A stretch of DNA of 36,369 bases. It comes from a virus. Shown piece by piece: positions 17,425 to 25,311 of this stretch. Within the stretch, counting starts at the first letter, position 1, and each line of letters begins with the position of its first letter. The stretch covers positions 1 through 36,369 of IMG/VR virus record IMGVR_UViG_3300028840_002037. One strand, given 5' to 3'. Position numbers and translations under genes: made by a program. The notes beneath the pieces are model-generated. The model had not been told where the DNA came from. It was given only the letters and a program-made list of their open reading frames with translations, and ran no database searches.

Positions 17425-17791
17425 TCATAACTCCAAGAAACACATATAACAAACCGCTCGCCACAAGCCAATTAAATATCAATCGATCATTGGCAAAAAT
17501 TGCCACAAAAATAAATACAATCCAGGGACCCAAGCACCAGGGGCAAGAGAAGATTTCTGCGATGCTTTTGTATATCTTGTTCTTGCGCAATTCCCATTTC
17601 ATACGATATTCAGGCAGCGCTCCATGAGTAATTAAGCCAGATATTCGATTTGATCGTTTTGCCGTCCAGCTACCCACGAGCATTCGCAACGCGGAAAAGA
17701 TCATCATCGGCCCATTCTGCAATGTAATGAGATTCGCCAAGAAGGCGCTGGCCAAAGAGATGCAAATAAGTTCCAATAATTGCTCGGTCAC
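17408..17791 (-). CDS. DUF1360-like small membrane protein
   Basis: The 127-residue protein has three likely membrane segments (about residues 5-25, 88-101 and 105-122) and a CPWCLGPW motif (Cys83, Cys86) before the second, which resembles the cysteine-containing signature of DUF1360 proteins found in phages and Firmicutes. The start is GTG overlapping the preceding TGA (GTGA). A basic, amphipathic cytosolic stretch (RMKWELRKNKIYKSIAEI) lies between the membrane segments. It sits among head and neck genes, an odd place for a membrane protein. Function is unknown; superinfection exclusion, membrane docking of assembly or an entry factor carried in the virion are guesses. Confidence 0.65.
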   Translation of the reverse strand: MTEQLLELICISLASAFLANLITLQNGPMMIFSALRMLVGSWTAKRSNRISGLITHGALPEYRMKWELRKNKIYKSIAEIFSCPWCLGPWIVFIFVAIFANDRLIFNWLVASGLLYVFLGVMNGRSK

Positions 17792-18024
17792 TGTTTTATC
17801 CTGAGATCCATTCCGTGTTGCTCGTCCGCTAATAATCCTGTCATATCCTGATAATCAACGAAGAACTCTAGTTTTCCAGTGCCGAATGAATATGCGGTTC
17901 CTGTCTTTGTTCCCAACACGGTCACAGCAGGAGCAGCACCGATATATTGCAAGATATACAGCCCCCCGTTTTTCCTGGAAGGCTGCAGCGATGAGATCCC
18001 GTTCCCACATCCAGTACAAGCCAT
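17788..18024 (-). CDS. Small CxxC protein in the head-neck region
   Basis: The 78-residue reading (MACTGCGNGISSLQPSRKNG) is preferred over a longer one that starts at 18135, because ATG 18024 follows AAGGA and overlaps the preceding stop as TAATG. An N-terminal CTGCG could bind metal or form a disulphide. The rest reads as short beta strands (GLYILQYIGAAPAVTVLGTKTGTAYSFG). I do not recognise a family. Position between the connector candidate and later neck genes suggests a small virion component. Confidence 0.6.
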   Translation of the reverse strand: MACTGCGNGISSLQPSRKNGGLYILQYIGAAPAVTVLGTKTGTAYSFGTGKLEFFVDYQDMTGLLADEQHGMDLRIKQ

Positions 18025-18680
18025 TATCCATCCTTCAAAAAAGAGTTGATAATAATATCTGCAGCTGCAAACGGAGTAGTGGCTTGCTCTGCCCATCCAG
18101 TGACAGGAAAATCTTTTCCCGTATGCCCCAAGCATGGGTCAAATTCCATCATGCGAATACGCTCCAATTGATCATCGGCCCATTGGAGCAGAATTTGCTG
18201 TTGCGCAGCGTCAATTTGTGGGGATGCGCAGGGGCATTTGTGCAAAACCGCTGCCTCGATAATGTTGATCTTTTTAGCCCAACCAGAAAAGTTCGGCCAC
18301 CAATTGCAGTCACAAGCTGCCACAGATTGCAGAGCGATCGTAATATCAACAGCGGTAATATCCAGATAGTGTTCGGCGGTAATCAATTCGCTGGCATTCA
18401 TGGTACTAATTCGATACTCATCGAGCGCATCCCAAGTCACACCTACCGCCGTAATCGTGGTATCCGTGACGGCAGTTACTAATCCATTGGTGGCTTGTGT
18501 AAGATTATAGAGAACTTGACCAATGAGCGGACGAATGCCGCGCGTGATGAAATCTCCGTCCGCATCTGACAAAGCTGCATCTGCAGGGCCAGCGCCCCCA
18601 TGTACGCCAGCAAGAAGATTCCCCACGCAAAAGAAAGCCCCATATTCCCACGCTTCTGCATATCGAGTTGTACAAGTCAT
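18024..18680 (-). CDS. Head-tail connector candidate with cysteine clusters
   Basis: This 218-residue protein is not assigned to a named family. The first half is beta-rich (VTAVTDTTITAVGVTWDA), the middle is helical with CDCNWW (about residues 122-127) and HKCPCASPQ (about 146-154), and a C-terminal helix ends in AADIIINSFLKDG. The helical part (INIIEAAVLHKC, QILLQWADDQLERIR) resembles connector or adaptor proteins of the gp6 type in shape and place, since it follows the capsid block and precedes the neck and tail genes. Cysteine clusters may bind zinc. AGGGAGC lies eight bases before the ATG. The call is positional and tentative. Confidence 0.5.
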   Translation of the reverse strand: MTCTTRYAEAWEYGAFFCVGNLLAGVHGGAGPADAALSDADGDFITRGIRPLIGQVLYNLTQATNGLVTAVTDTTITAVGVTWDALDEYRISTMNASELITAEHYLDITAVDITIALQSVAACDCNWWPNFSGWAKKINIIEAAVLHKCPCASPQIDAAQQQILLQWADDQLERIRMMEFDPCLGHTGKDFPVTGWAEQATTPFAAADIIINSFLKDG

Positions 18681-18698
18681 TCGGGTACGCTCCCTGCA

Positions 18699-18754
18699 GC
18701 GCCCAGATCAAATCTAAGGCGATTCTAAGTCGTATTTGATAGATAATATAGCAT
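18699..18754. promoter_or_regulatory. Shared regulatory-type element, second site
   Basis: The gap before the connector gene contains GCGCCCAGAT-N4-TCTAAGGCGATT (18699-18724), which also occurs with the same spacing at 25916-25941. On the minus strand the same site reads ATGCTATATT (18745-18754), TATCAA and then AGAATCGCCTTAGATT (18711-18726), a match to the right arm of the 25.95-kb element (16 bases identical). Being repeated only in two gaps, each in front of a block of structural genes, it looks like a binding site for a phage regulator, or a recombination or mobile-element relic. No clear -35 was found here. Confidence 0.55.
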
Positions 18755-18769
18755 TGCGCTTTTAGGCGC

Positions 18770-18949
18770 TTAAACAGCAAATTTATCTCTAAGATTTCTT
18801 GTTTTCGTGGCGCTCAATTCGGTAATATCTTTGAGGTTGGTAAGGGTACTCTCCCGAATAGCGCGTGGAGTAAGCAATCCGTTTTTTACCAACTTCTCGG
18901 CTACTTCTTGATCAACACCTTTGATCATCAATCTTTTGACAGCATTCAT
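18770..18949 (-). CDS. Small helix-hairpin-helix-like protein (59 residues)
   Basis: A 59-residue frame starts at ATG 18949, eight bases after AAAGGA, and ends at TAA 18770-18772. The sequence reads as helices joined by tight turns (IKGVDQEVAEKLVKNGLLTP, then NLKDITELSATKTRNLRDKF). The GVDQEVAEKLVKNGL and ITELSATKTRNL segments resemble helix-hairpin-helix or SAM-like folds that bind DNA non-specifically or act as adaptors (as in Rho-type N-terminal and topoisomerase VI modules). It lies between the beta-helix gene and the connector candidate, so it may be a small connector or portal-vertex factor. Function unproven; coding potential is supported by ribosome site and composition. Confidence 0.6.
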   Translation of the reverse strand: MNAVKRLMIKGVDQEVAEKLVKNGLLTPRAIRESTLTNLKDITELSATKTRNLRDKFAV

Positions 18950-18961
18950 ATTGCAGTTCCT

Positions 18962-19948
18962 TTAGGTGGGATTTGTAATTGCCAATCCATTCATGCAGTG
19001 ATTTCCAACCCAGGCATCGGTAGCAGCTGCGGTATTCAAATCGTCATAATCACCATTTGCGGGAACCGGAAGTAAGCAGGAGAAATAATTGTTAGCAACC
19101 ATGTTCCTGTCACCGCCAGTTGTGTTGATTCCTTCATTGGCAGCTGCAGCAGCACCCTGGGCGCTCGAATTGTAAATCTTGTTATTAGAAATCACGTTAT
19201 CATCGCATCCACCGAGCAACGAAATCGCAATTGCGCAATCATGGAATACGTTGTTTTCAATCAGGGAGAAAGCTACTCCGCTGCCAGCAACGGGCGAGGA
19301 TATCCCGTACACATCGCATTTCCAGAACAGATTGTCGTGAATATTGCAATACCAGGAGTAATCCAGTTCAATCGCAGTATCAACCGTATCATCAAAAATG
19401 CAATTGCGTACCGTGAGATTTTCGCCGAACAATGTAGTTCCATCCCATTCTGCAGCAATCGCATTACATCCGGCAAACGTAGGCCCTTCTGAGAAGAAAA
19501 AACCTTCAATGGTCACATCAATCGCTGCCACCGTAATACACGTTCCTGCATTGCTCGCAGGATACCAATATACACCTTGACCAGATTGGCAAACGCCCAC
19601 GATCTTTACGCCAGGAACCGTAATGGTTACTTCTTCTGAAATTGCAACCGTGTTCCCATCTGCAGAATTTCCATACTGCCAGGAATTGTTCGCCATCACC
19701 GCGATTACATCTCCGCGATAAGGTTGGCATTTCGTGAGAGCAGTAGCAACTGAAGTCAATGGAGCAGTTGGATCAGTTCCATCGCGCAGATTGTTATTGT
19801 CCACATGATTAGGATCAACATAGAACACCTGTCCCTGCGTGTTCTGCCGTAATCCATATTCCGCAACAGCACCAGGGACTCCAAATTGACCAGGATAACC
19901 TGAGTCTTGGATTTGTGGATTAGGCCAATTTACATTTGTGGCTGGCAT
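18962..19948 (-). CDS. Right-handed beta-helix virion protein, second tandem copy
   Basis: The 328-residue protein has the same length as its upstream paralogue when started at ATG 19948, which has AAGGA seven bases before it; a start at 19993 would lie inside a hairpin. The N-terminus (GYPGQFGVPGAVAEYGLRQN) matches the paralogue. The body shows parallel beta-helix repeats: NLTVRNCIFDDTVDTAIELD, NIHDNLFWKCDVYG, LIENNVFHDCAIAISLLG, NVISNNKIYNSSAQG, NMVANNYF. Such folds occur in pectate lyases and phage tailspikes that bind or cut polysaccharides. Placed right after the capsid genes it is more likely a head-surface protein than a tailspike. Enzyme activity cannot be judged by eye. Confidence 0.75.
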   Translation of the reverse strand: MPATNVNWPNPQIQDSGYPGQFGVPGAVAEYGLRQNTQGQVFYVDPNHVDNNNLRDGTDPTAPLTSVATALTKCQPYRGDVIAVMANNSWQYGNSADGNTVAISEEVTITVPGVKIVGVCQSGQGVYWYPASNAGTCITVAAIDVTIEGFFFSEGPTFAGCNAIAAEWDGTTLFGENLTVRNCIFDDTVDTAIELDYSWYCNIHDNLFWKCDVYGISSPVAGSGVAFSLIENNVFHDCAIAISLLGGCDDNVISNNKIYNSSAQGAAAAANEGINTTGGDRNMVANNYFSCLLPVPANGDYDDLNTAAATDAWVGNHCMNGLAITNPT

Positions 19949-19968
19949 AACATATTCCTTTTCGATTG

Positions 19969-20005
19969 TTCTGGGGTTGCGCAGAGCATCCACGCAACCC
20001 CAGAA
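19969..20005 (-). other. Perfect 13-bp hairpin between the two beta-helix genes
   Basis: TTCTGGGGTTGCG (19969-19981) and its exact complement CGCAACCCCAGAA (19993-20005) flank an 11-base loop. It occupies nearly all of the gap between the two paralogous genes. No U-run follows in the transcribed direction, so it is not a standard terminator. It may block exonucleases and stabilise the upstream message, or cause partial polymerase release, giving the two paralogues different dose. Confidence 0.7.
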
Positions 20006-20019
20006 TAATCATCGATCAA

Positions 20020-21006
20020 TTAAGCTGCAGGTTCGGCAACAGTGATTCCATTGTCGCCAACTTCTGCTTCGGCTACATCAGCTGCAAAGTTCCCGACCCA
20101 ATTGTCGTTCCCGTTTGTTTCAGCTGTATAGCCACCGGTATTCGAGTAATCACCATCAAAATAGTTCCCGACCACTTGATTGTATCCAAGAGATCCGGTT
20201 CCAAGATTGATATAGGTTGTGGTTGCTCCCAGATCGCCAGTAGCTTGCACAAAGTGATTCCCTGCGATGATACTGGCATTGAATCCACCCGCCTCAATCG
20301 TAATATACTCCACAGCCTCCTGGAATGTGTTCCTGAGAATGTGCGTTTGATAGGGGCTTGCAGTGGGAGTTGCGGTGATGGTAATACAAGGCTGCGCGGT
20401 ATCGAATTCAGCAAATCGGCAATCCTGGATTGTACAATTCGCAGGAGCACCCTCAAATTCAACACCATACAAACCTGTTCCCCATCTGCCATCAAAGAAG
20501 CAGTTTTGTATAATCGTATCTTCTGCTCCTGCACCGGCATTCCAGGTGAGTTTTACACCTGCGCCATCGGCTGCAGGCTGGAAGTGAATCCCATCGATCA
20601 ACCAACCGCTTTGATCAATCGAAAGAGCATCACCAGCAGCGGGAACCCAGACAACATCAAACTTGGAATTCCCGCATCCAATGATAGAACAATCAGGCGG
20701 GTAGCTTGTGCGATCAATCGCAATTGAGTCCGTATAGGTTCCAGGAGCAATCACAATCGTACTGCCCTCGGCTTGAACTTCTGACAGCGCATGAAAAGCA
20801 ACCAATTTCGCCATCGCAGCGGTAATTGTGGAGAGCGGGTTATTGGGATCAGTTCCATCGGCAGTTGTAGTTGCGTTAGGATGGTTTCCGTCAACGAATA
20901 GCACGATTCCGTTTGGCTGTGTACGCAATCCTCTGGAAACGTCCGACCCGGGTACACCCATTTGACCAGGATACCAGGGCTGTTGACGAATTAATGGAAA
21001 GTTCAT
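20020..21006 (-). CDS. Right-handed beta-helix virion protein, first tandem copy
   Basis: The 328-residue product begins PLIRQQPWYPGQMGVPGS and carries the set-up typical of pectate-lyase-like folds: VLFVDGNHPNA, PLSTITAAMAKL, then TIVIAPGTYTDSIAI. Successive coils follow, with DTIIQNCFFDGRWG, NCTIQDCRFAEFD, HILRNTFQEAVEYI and NQVVGNYFDGDYS. Asn/Cys ladders mark the stacked turns. The phrase VDGNHPNATTTADGTDPNNPLSTI is shared in form with the paralogue (VDPNHVDNNNLRDGTDPTAPLTSV). It is co-transcribed with the capsid and may form head fibres. Whether it cleaves a glycan is unknown. Confidence 0.75.
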   Translation of the reverse strand: MNFPLIRQQPWYPGQMGVPGSDVSRGLRTQPNGIVLFVDGNHPNATTTADGTDPNNPLSTITAAMAKLVAFHALSEVQAEGSTIVIAPGTYTDSIAIDRTSYPPDCSIIGCGNSKFDVVWVPAAGDALSIDQSGWLIDGIHFQPAADGAGVKLTWNAGAGAEDTIIQNCFFDGRWGTGLYGVEFEGAPANCTIQDCRFAEFDTAQPCITITATPTASPYQTHILRNTFQEAVEYITIEAGGFNASIIAGNHFVQATGDLGATTTYINLGTGSLGYNQVVGNYFDGDYSNTGGYTAETNGNDNWVGNFAADVAEAEVGDNGITVAEPAA

Positions 21007-21017
21007 AAGTCCTCCTC

Positions 21018-21428
21018 TTAGAAACCGCTTTGAGGCATGAGCAGGGTAGGCGCACCATCCGGAATTGTGGGCTTGCCACTTTCCAGAGATGATACTTTTT
21101 GTCTCAGATATAATGCAGCGATCTTATCGGGGTTAGGAAATGCCATGAAAGGCGAAATTTCATCCTCCAGTCGCCAAGTACGACCAGACACCGGCGATTC
21201 ATAGAGGATATAATCGTTGCGTTTTGCATCTTCCATATCAGCCTCTAAGACCTCAATCAATCCAAGAAATACAGCATGTTTATCGGAACCATGCTCTATG
21301 TAATCCGCTCGCTCTGTCTCGTTGACAGTTCCGGATTCGGGTGACAGCCCAAGCATCTGGGCCATCACCCTATTTTGTTCCTGCAGCTGCGCAATCTGCG
21401 CAGCAAGTTCTTTATTCGTTGTAGCCAT
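21018..21428 (-). CDS. Unknown protein directly after the major capsid gene
   Basis: The 136-residue protein starts with an Ala/Gln-rich coiled-coil segment (KELAAQIAQLQEQNRVMAQM), then ERADYIEHGSDKHAVFLGL and a compact middle part with WRLEDEISPFMAFPNPDKIA. I do not assign it to a family. Its place after the capsid gene suggests a head-completion or capsid-associated factor. Translation starts after AAGGGAGC seven bases upstream, one of the recurrent initiation sites in this genome. Confidence 0.55.
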   Translation of the reverse strand: MATTNKELAAQIAQLQEQNRVMAQMLGLSPESGTVNETERADYIEHGSDKHAVFLGLIEVLEADMEDAKRNDYILYESPVSGRTWRLEDEISPFMAFPNPDKIAALYLRQKVSSLESGKPTIPDGAPTLLMPQSGF

Positions 21429-21461
21429 TTGAAATGCTCCCTTACTTTTCTATGGTTTTAT

Positions 21462-22604
21462 TTACGGAGCTGTACCAGATGAATAGTACGCTCCACGATA
21501 ATCGAACAGGTTTCCTTCCGTTCCATCCACGTAAGTACCCCAAACATCGGATACTTTGAGCACGATATTTCCAGTCTCAAAATCGCCCATGATTGGATCA
21601 ACAGGAGAACCAGAACCGAGCATGGATGTAACACTCTCGATATCAGAGCGTCGGCGCAAGATCATAGGCCCAGGCATTCCCTGCCTGCGTCCCAAGATGA
21701 ACGGAATTACGTTGCTGCGCTTGTAATCTGCGAACATATACCAGGGTAAATTCGGGGCGGTTCCAGTCATGTACGGGTCTTTGATGGGAATGAAGTTGAC
21801 CACATTCTTGGCGTTGGTGGCAAGTTCTGCAACTTGTGTGCTTTGCAAAATCTGCATAACGGTATCATGCAATCCACGATGATAGACCAGATAAACGGCC
21901 TCAACTTCCATCGGATTTCCGCGATCATCCACGCGTTGACCAAAGGCCATGCGCGCTTCTGAAACACGCGCAGTCGTCAAGCGCCCATTCTGAGAATAGA
22001 GCGCACCCAGAGCAACTAATCGAGCGATGGAAACAGCGTTGGTGTAGAATCGAGAAACGTATTTCGCGAGGGTTCTGCGAGCAGAATCACCCATCAACAT
22101 TGCTTGATCTTTGAAATAACCAAGATCATCGTTTACGAGCAATTCATGAGAGAAGTCGTATTCCTTCTCCCATCGCCAAACCTGATTTGTGCGTTTGGTT
22201 TCTCCCTTGCTGCCAGCACGAGGGCGCTCTTTCTCGCCGACCAATTCGAGGTCATCCAGAGATCCACGATGTTGATAACGATACACCTGTAGATAATTCG
22301 GAACCGTATCCGGTTTCACTAATGGAGTCCAATCGAACTCCATCATCTTGTATCCTTCGAGCGCTAAACGCTGAACGAATTCTTGAATGGTATAGGTAAA
22401 ATCTGCCGATACCATAACTTCCTGGAGGGGAGCAGGATCAAACTGATGGCTTAATCCATCCATGCCCTCGTTGAGCATCCGGAACATATCATTGCCATCG
22501 CTTGCGCGTTTGGCGTAATGTTCCTTCATCTCTGGGTTTGCTAACGCCGCGGTCGTCATTCGTTCGCGGTGAATAGCGTTTAGTTTTTGTAATATTCTAC
22601 GCAT
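21462..22604 (-). CDS. Major capsid protein
   Basis: The start at ATG 22604 is chosen because AGGAGG lies nine bases before it; a longer reading to 22670 would overlap the preceding gene by 53 bases. The 380-residue product has an N-terminal helical part, RWEKEYDFSHELLVNDDLGYF (about residues 146-166), a long helix with ARRTLAKYVSRFYTNAVSI (E-loop/spine region of HK97-like shells), and a C-terminal A-domain-like segment with PGPMILRRRSDIESV and FETGNIVLKVSDVWGTYVD. The latter motif is typical of capsid proteins from protease-processed, Mu gpT-like lineages. Neighbours (protease-scaffold upstream, connector genes downstream) support this. It is the best capsid candidate and I am confident of the call. 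Confidence 0.88.
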   Translation of the reverse strand: MRRILQKLNAIHRERMTTAALANPEMKEHYAKRASDGNDMFRMLNEGMDGLSHQFDPAPLQEVMVSADFTYTIQEFVQRLALEGYKMMEFDWTPLVKPDTVPNYLQVYRYQHRGSLDDLELVGEKERPRAGSKGETKRTNQVWRWEKEYDFSHELLVNDDLGYFKDQAMLMGDSARRTLAKYVSRFYTNAVSIARLVALGALYSQNGRLTTARVSEARMAFGQRVDDRGNPMEVEAVYLVYHRGLHDTVMQILQSTQVAELATNAKNVVNFIPIKDPYMTGTAPNLPWYMFADYKRSNVIPFILGRRQGMPGPMILRRRSDIESVTSMLGSGSPVDPIMGDFETGNIVLKVSDVWGTYVDGTEGNLFDYRGAYYSSGTAP

Positions 22605-22617
22605 AGTTGCTATCCTC

Positions 22618-23238
22618 CTACGAAAGATCTCGTGAACCGTTGAACAGCAAGACACAGAATACTTGCTCAACTAATTCATTGGCCAATGAAGTGTCAAACG
22701 AATAGGTTGCATTCGGCCCACCTTGCGCAGAATCAGCCATTTCGTCTTGACAGTAGAACAATACCCCGGCTTGTGGGTTCTTGACATCAGCATCATTGAG
22801 CGGTGAAAGTGATAGCGTCACACCTTCTCCCAAATCATCTGAGTCATCCACGTAAACGGGTTGTCCAGGAACTGGGGCTTGCTCGAACGTGTTCGCATCC
22901 CCACCACTATAGGTGAGAACATTAGCAACATAATTTTTGATGATAAAACCATCAGCAATGTTGATAATCACGCGCCCAAGAGAAGTGGTAAGCCCAGGAA
23001 TGGCGCTCACTACAATCCCCGTAATATTCAGAGGGCGACCATCAGCAGCAGTTCGTCCTCCGATTGCAATGACAGGATGCACCCCATCGTAATCGCCGTT
23101 CGCGTCAAAGATACCATCTTTGGTTCCAGAACCGGAATTATCAGCCACAGGCCAAATATCCTGTTCATGTACTGGAACGGTGACATATGGACCGCTCGTA
23201 TCCTGCCAGTCTACATCACCATAAAACACATCAACCAT
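22618..23238 (-). CDS. Putative capsid decoration protein
   Basis: The 206-residue protein lies between the protease-scaffold gene and the capsid gene, where head decoration proteins are usually coded. It is beta-rich and acidic, with PVPGQPVYVDDSDDLGEGVT near residue 120 and NPQAGVLFYCQDEMAD near 155. The proline-glycine turn followed by valines recalls DUF2190-type cement proteins, but the match is by eye. AAGGAGG stands seven bases before the ATG. It probably binds the capsid lattice after expansion. Confidence 0.55.
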   Translation of the reverse strand: MVDVFYGDVDWQDTSGPYVTVPVHEQDIWPVADNSGSGTKDGIFDANGDYDGVHPVIAIGGRTAADGRPLNITGIVVSAIPGLTTSLGRVIINIADGFIIKNYVANVLTYSGGDANTFEQAPVPGQPVYVDDSDDLGEGVTLSLSPLNDADVKNPQAGVLFYCQDEMADSAQGGPNATYSFDTSLANELVEQVFCVLLFNGSRDLS

Positions 23239-23252
23239 AGCAACCTCCTTGC

Positions 23253-24728
23253 TTAGTCACTAAAAATAATCGCATCGATGCGCCGTTGATGATCTTCGGC
23301 GATTTCCTTGTCAGTAAGGGGCTTTTCTGCAGCTGCAGAAGTATTGCCCAAATCCTGCGGTTCGCCAGAACCCAACAGCGCTTTGATGTAATCTTTTTCG
23401 GCTGTAATTGCGGATTGCAACTCAGCCTCTGATAGGTAATTGCCAGTGGCAATTCGCTCGCGCGCTTGCTCTGGTAATTTTGATTTTTCCAGGATCTCAA
23501 AAACATCGGTTTCGGCTAAATGAGTCGGCTCGTCCTCATCACCCTCAGAAACTTCATCATCTCCGGTTTCATCCTCGATAACTTCGGTTTCATCTTCGGC
23601 AATTTCATCGTCCTGTTCTTCCAGGATCACATCATCTGATTCCTGGATTTCGTCCTCGGTGGTTTTTTCTTCGATCTCATCTACTTCAACGAGATCTTCG
23701 TCTTTTTCCATTTGAACCTCCTCATCATTTTCAACCAATCGCAGAGCGCGACCACCCGCACCCGCGTTTGTTACAAAATCGACATTCGTATATTTCGATG
23801 CAATGATCGCCTCGACAATATTTGCATCCTTGCCGTCAATCTGACCCTTTTTTGCCTTCCCTTTGGCGAGAATAGAACACTTTAGGGTTTCCAATTCTCC
23901 CAATTTCTCGCGGTTCCGAATATCTTCGGCAAAATCAGGGTTCCAAACCTTCACACGCCCAATGGGAGCGCCATCCTCAGAGAAACCAATAATGCGCTCC
24001 ACTTTAGCTACTTCGGTACGCACGTTCTTTTCTTCTGGGCGATGATCCGTAGCATACATTTTGGCACCCTCGAATATGTGCGCATCCCTGCGCAGCACCT
24101 CAGCGGGGTAATAATGGTTATCTTTGGGGTTTCCCCATCCTGGTTGAATTACCACGATATCCATCTTAAGCGGAGAGCGCGCATCTGAGTTCTGTTTATC
24201 GCTCTCAGAAATGCGCACGATGGACCCCATATCGCTCTCTGCGAAATCTTCCAGTTCTGCCATTGCGGATTCCTCGGTTGAAATCTCAGCGTCAAAGGCA
24301 GATGTAAAATCTGCCATCAGACTTTCCCAGGCAGGAACCTTTTCGCTCACCGGAATATCATCATTGTTCCAGATACGCCAAAATAGCGTGTAGAAAACGC
24401 TCGTGTGTCCCTCTAGGCGCTCCATAAGTTCAGATGCTTTTCGAGCAGCTGCTACATCATCAAAACTCATTGCACCCCAGGGAACATTCGCCCGATCAAT
24501 CACATCGTAGGATGGATACATTTCCTCAACTTCGGTTTCAATCTCATCAACGGCCTCATCAAGTTTTTTAGGTTTCATGATTTCCTTTACGTTTATATTC
24601 AGAGCAGCAATCTGTTTATTCGCTTTTTCTTCGGTTGGATGACAACCCAAAGTCGCACCGGTTTTTTTGCCGTCTTGCTCTTTGTAGATGCACCACTTGT
24701 TTCCCTGTTTTACTTTCAGATAAGGCAT
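23253..24728 (-). CDS. Prohead protease fused to acidic scaffold
   Basis: The ATG at 24728 lies four bases after the preceding stop and seven after AGGG, giving 491 residues. Residues 1-45 form a small module (KWCIYKEQDGKKTG, GCHPTEEKANKQIAAL) often seen at the start of such proteases. The protease part spans about 190-330: HYYPAEVLRRDAHIFEGAKM, then TDHRPEE (His229) and LKCSILAKGKA (Ser285), plausible catalytic His and Ser of the Mu-type or assemblin-like prohead protease. A very acidic stretch (about 335-415) and a helical, Ala/Glu-rich C-terminus act like a scaffold. Fusion of maturation protease and scaffold in one chain is known in Mu-like phages. Catalytic residues are inferred from pattern. 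Confidence 0.8.
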   Translation of the reverse strand: MPYLKVKQGNKWCIYKEQDGKKTGATLGCHPTEEKANKQIAALNINVKEIMKPKKLDEAVDEIETEVEEMYPSYDVIDRANVPWGAMSFDDVAAARKASELMERLEGHTSVFYTLFWRIWNNDDIPVSEKVPAWESLMADFTSAFDAEISTEESAMAELEDFAESDMGSIVRISESDKQNSDARSPLKMDIVVIQPGWGNPKDNHYYPAEVLRRDAHIFEGAKMYATDHRPEEKNVRTEVAKVERIIGFSEDGAPIGRVKVWNPDFAEDIRNREKLGELETLKCSILAKGKAKKGQIDGKDANIVEAIIASKYTNVDFVTNAGAGGRALRLVENDEEVQMEKDEDLVEVDEIEEKTTEDEIQESDDVILEEQDDEIAEDETEVIEDETGDDEVSEGDEDEPTHLAETDVFEILEKSKLPEQARERIATGNYLSEAELQSAITAEKDYIKALLGSGEPQDLGNTSAAAEKPLTDKEIAEDHQRRIDAIIFSD

Positions 24729-24732
24729 CGAT

Positions 24733-25308
24733 TTACCCTGCGTATCCATGAGCGCCCCAGAAGAACGACATGATTTCTCCGTTGGTATCATTCCAAACTT
24801 GCGCCCATAATTTTGACCCAACATCAATGCGTGGCATTTGAAAATCAAGTGGAGTACCACCTGCCCGATTTCCTGGAACAGCAGATGTTGTAATCATTTC
24901 CTCTGACCATTGCCCTGCAGCAATTGCATCTGCGCTCGTTCCGGTTCCGTAAATAAACCGGATTCGCCACGGTGATGTGTCGTCATCTAAATCTGTAATC
25001 AATAATCTATGAGCATCAAATTTAACTAATCCAGCCACAACCGGAACATCATCTGTGCCACAAATCGGAATCGCCGCGCCCCAGGTATTGTTTCCACTGG
25101 TAGCAGCAAATGGACGAGCCACATTCGCCTCGATTGCGTTCACTTCGCTTGGTATAGCTAACGCTCCCCAATAACGGCCGCGACTGTGAATGTGTTTTTC
25201 GATCTCATGCACACGATATGCCAGGGAATTGCTTGTTCCCAATAGCCCCTCAGTGGCAAGACTATCGATCTTTGATAATTCAAAGAATGTCCGGTTAGTA
25301 GGTTTCAT
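24733..25308 (-). CDS. Unknown virion-like protein (191 residues)
   Basis: The protein begins with a helical part (LSKIDSLATEGLLGTSNSLA, then RVHEIEKHIHSRGRYWGAL) and continues as a beta-rich domain ending in SKLWAQVWNDTNGEIMSFFWGAHGYAG. This layout resembles capsid-proximal or fibre-type proteins with a jelly-roll head domain. It stands four bases upstream of the protease-scaffold start, within the block driven by the 25.9-kb promoter. No family is recognised and no enzyme motif is seen. A head-surface role is plausible from context. Confidence 0.5.
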   Translation of the reverse strand: MKPTNRTFFELSKIDSLATEGLLGTSNSLAYRVHEIEKHIHSRGRYWGALAIPSEVNAIEANVARPFAATSGNNTWGAAIPICGTDDVPVVAGLVKFDAHRLLITDLDDDTSPWRIRFIYGTGTSADAIAAGQWSEEMITTSAVPGNRAGGTPLDFQMPRIDVGSKLWAQVWNDTNGEIMSFFWGAHGYAG

Positions 25309-25311
25309 ACG

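Noticed and set aside
18681-18769. A sigma70 promoter driving the connector gene
   Set aside because: A TATATT -10 exists but the best -35 (TTAAGC) matches only three positions; listed only as part of the shared element.
19966-20727. A 253-residue plus-strand open frame opposite the first beta-helix gene
   Set aside because: It lacks a ribosome site and a recognisable domain, is rich in Cys and Ile as expected of an antisense shadow, and the minus-strand frame shows clear beta-helix repeats.
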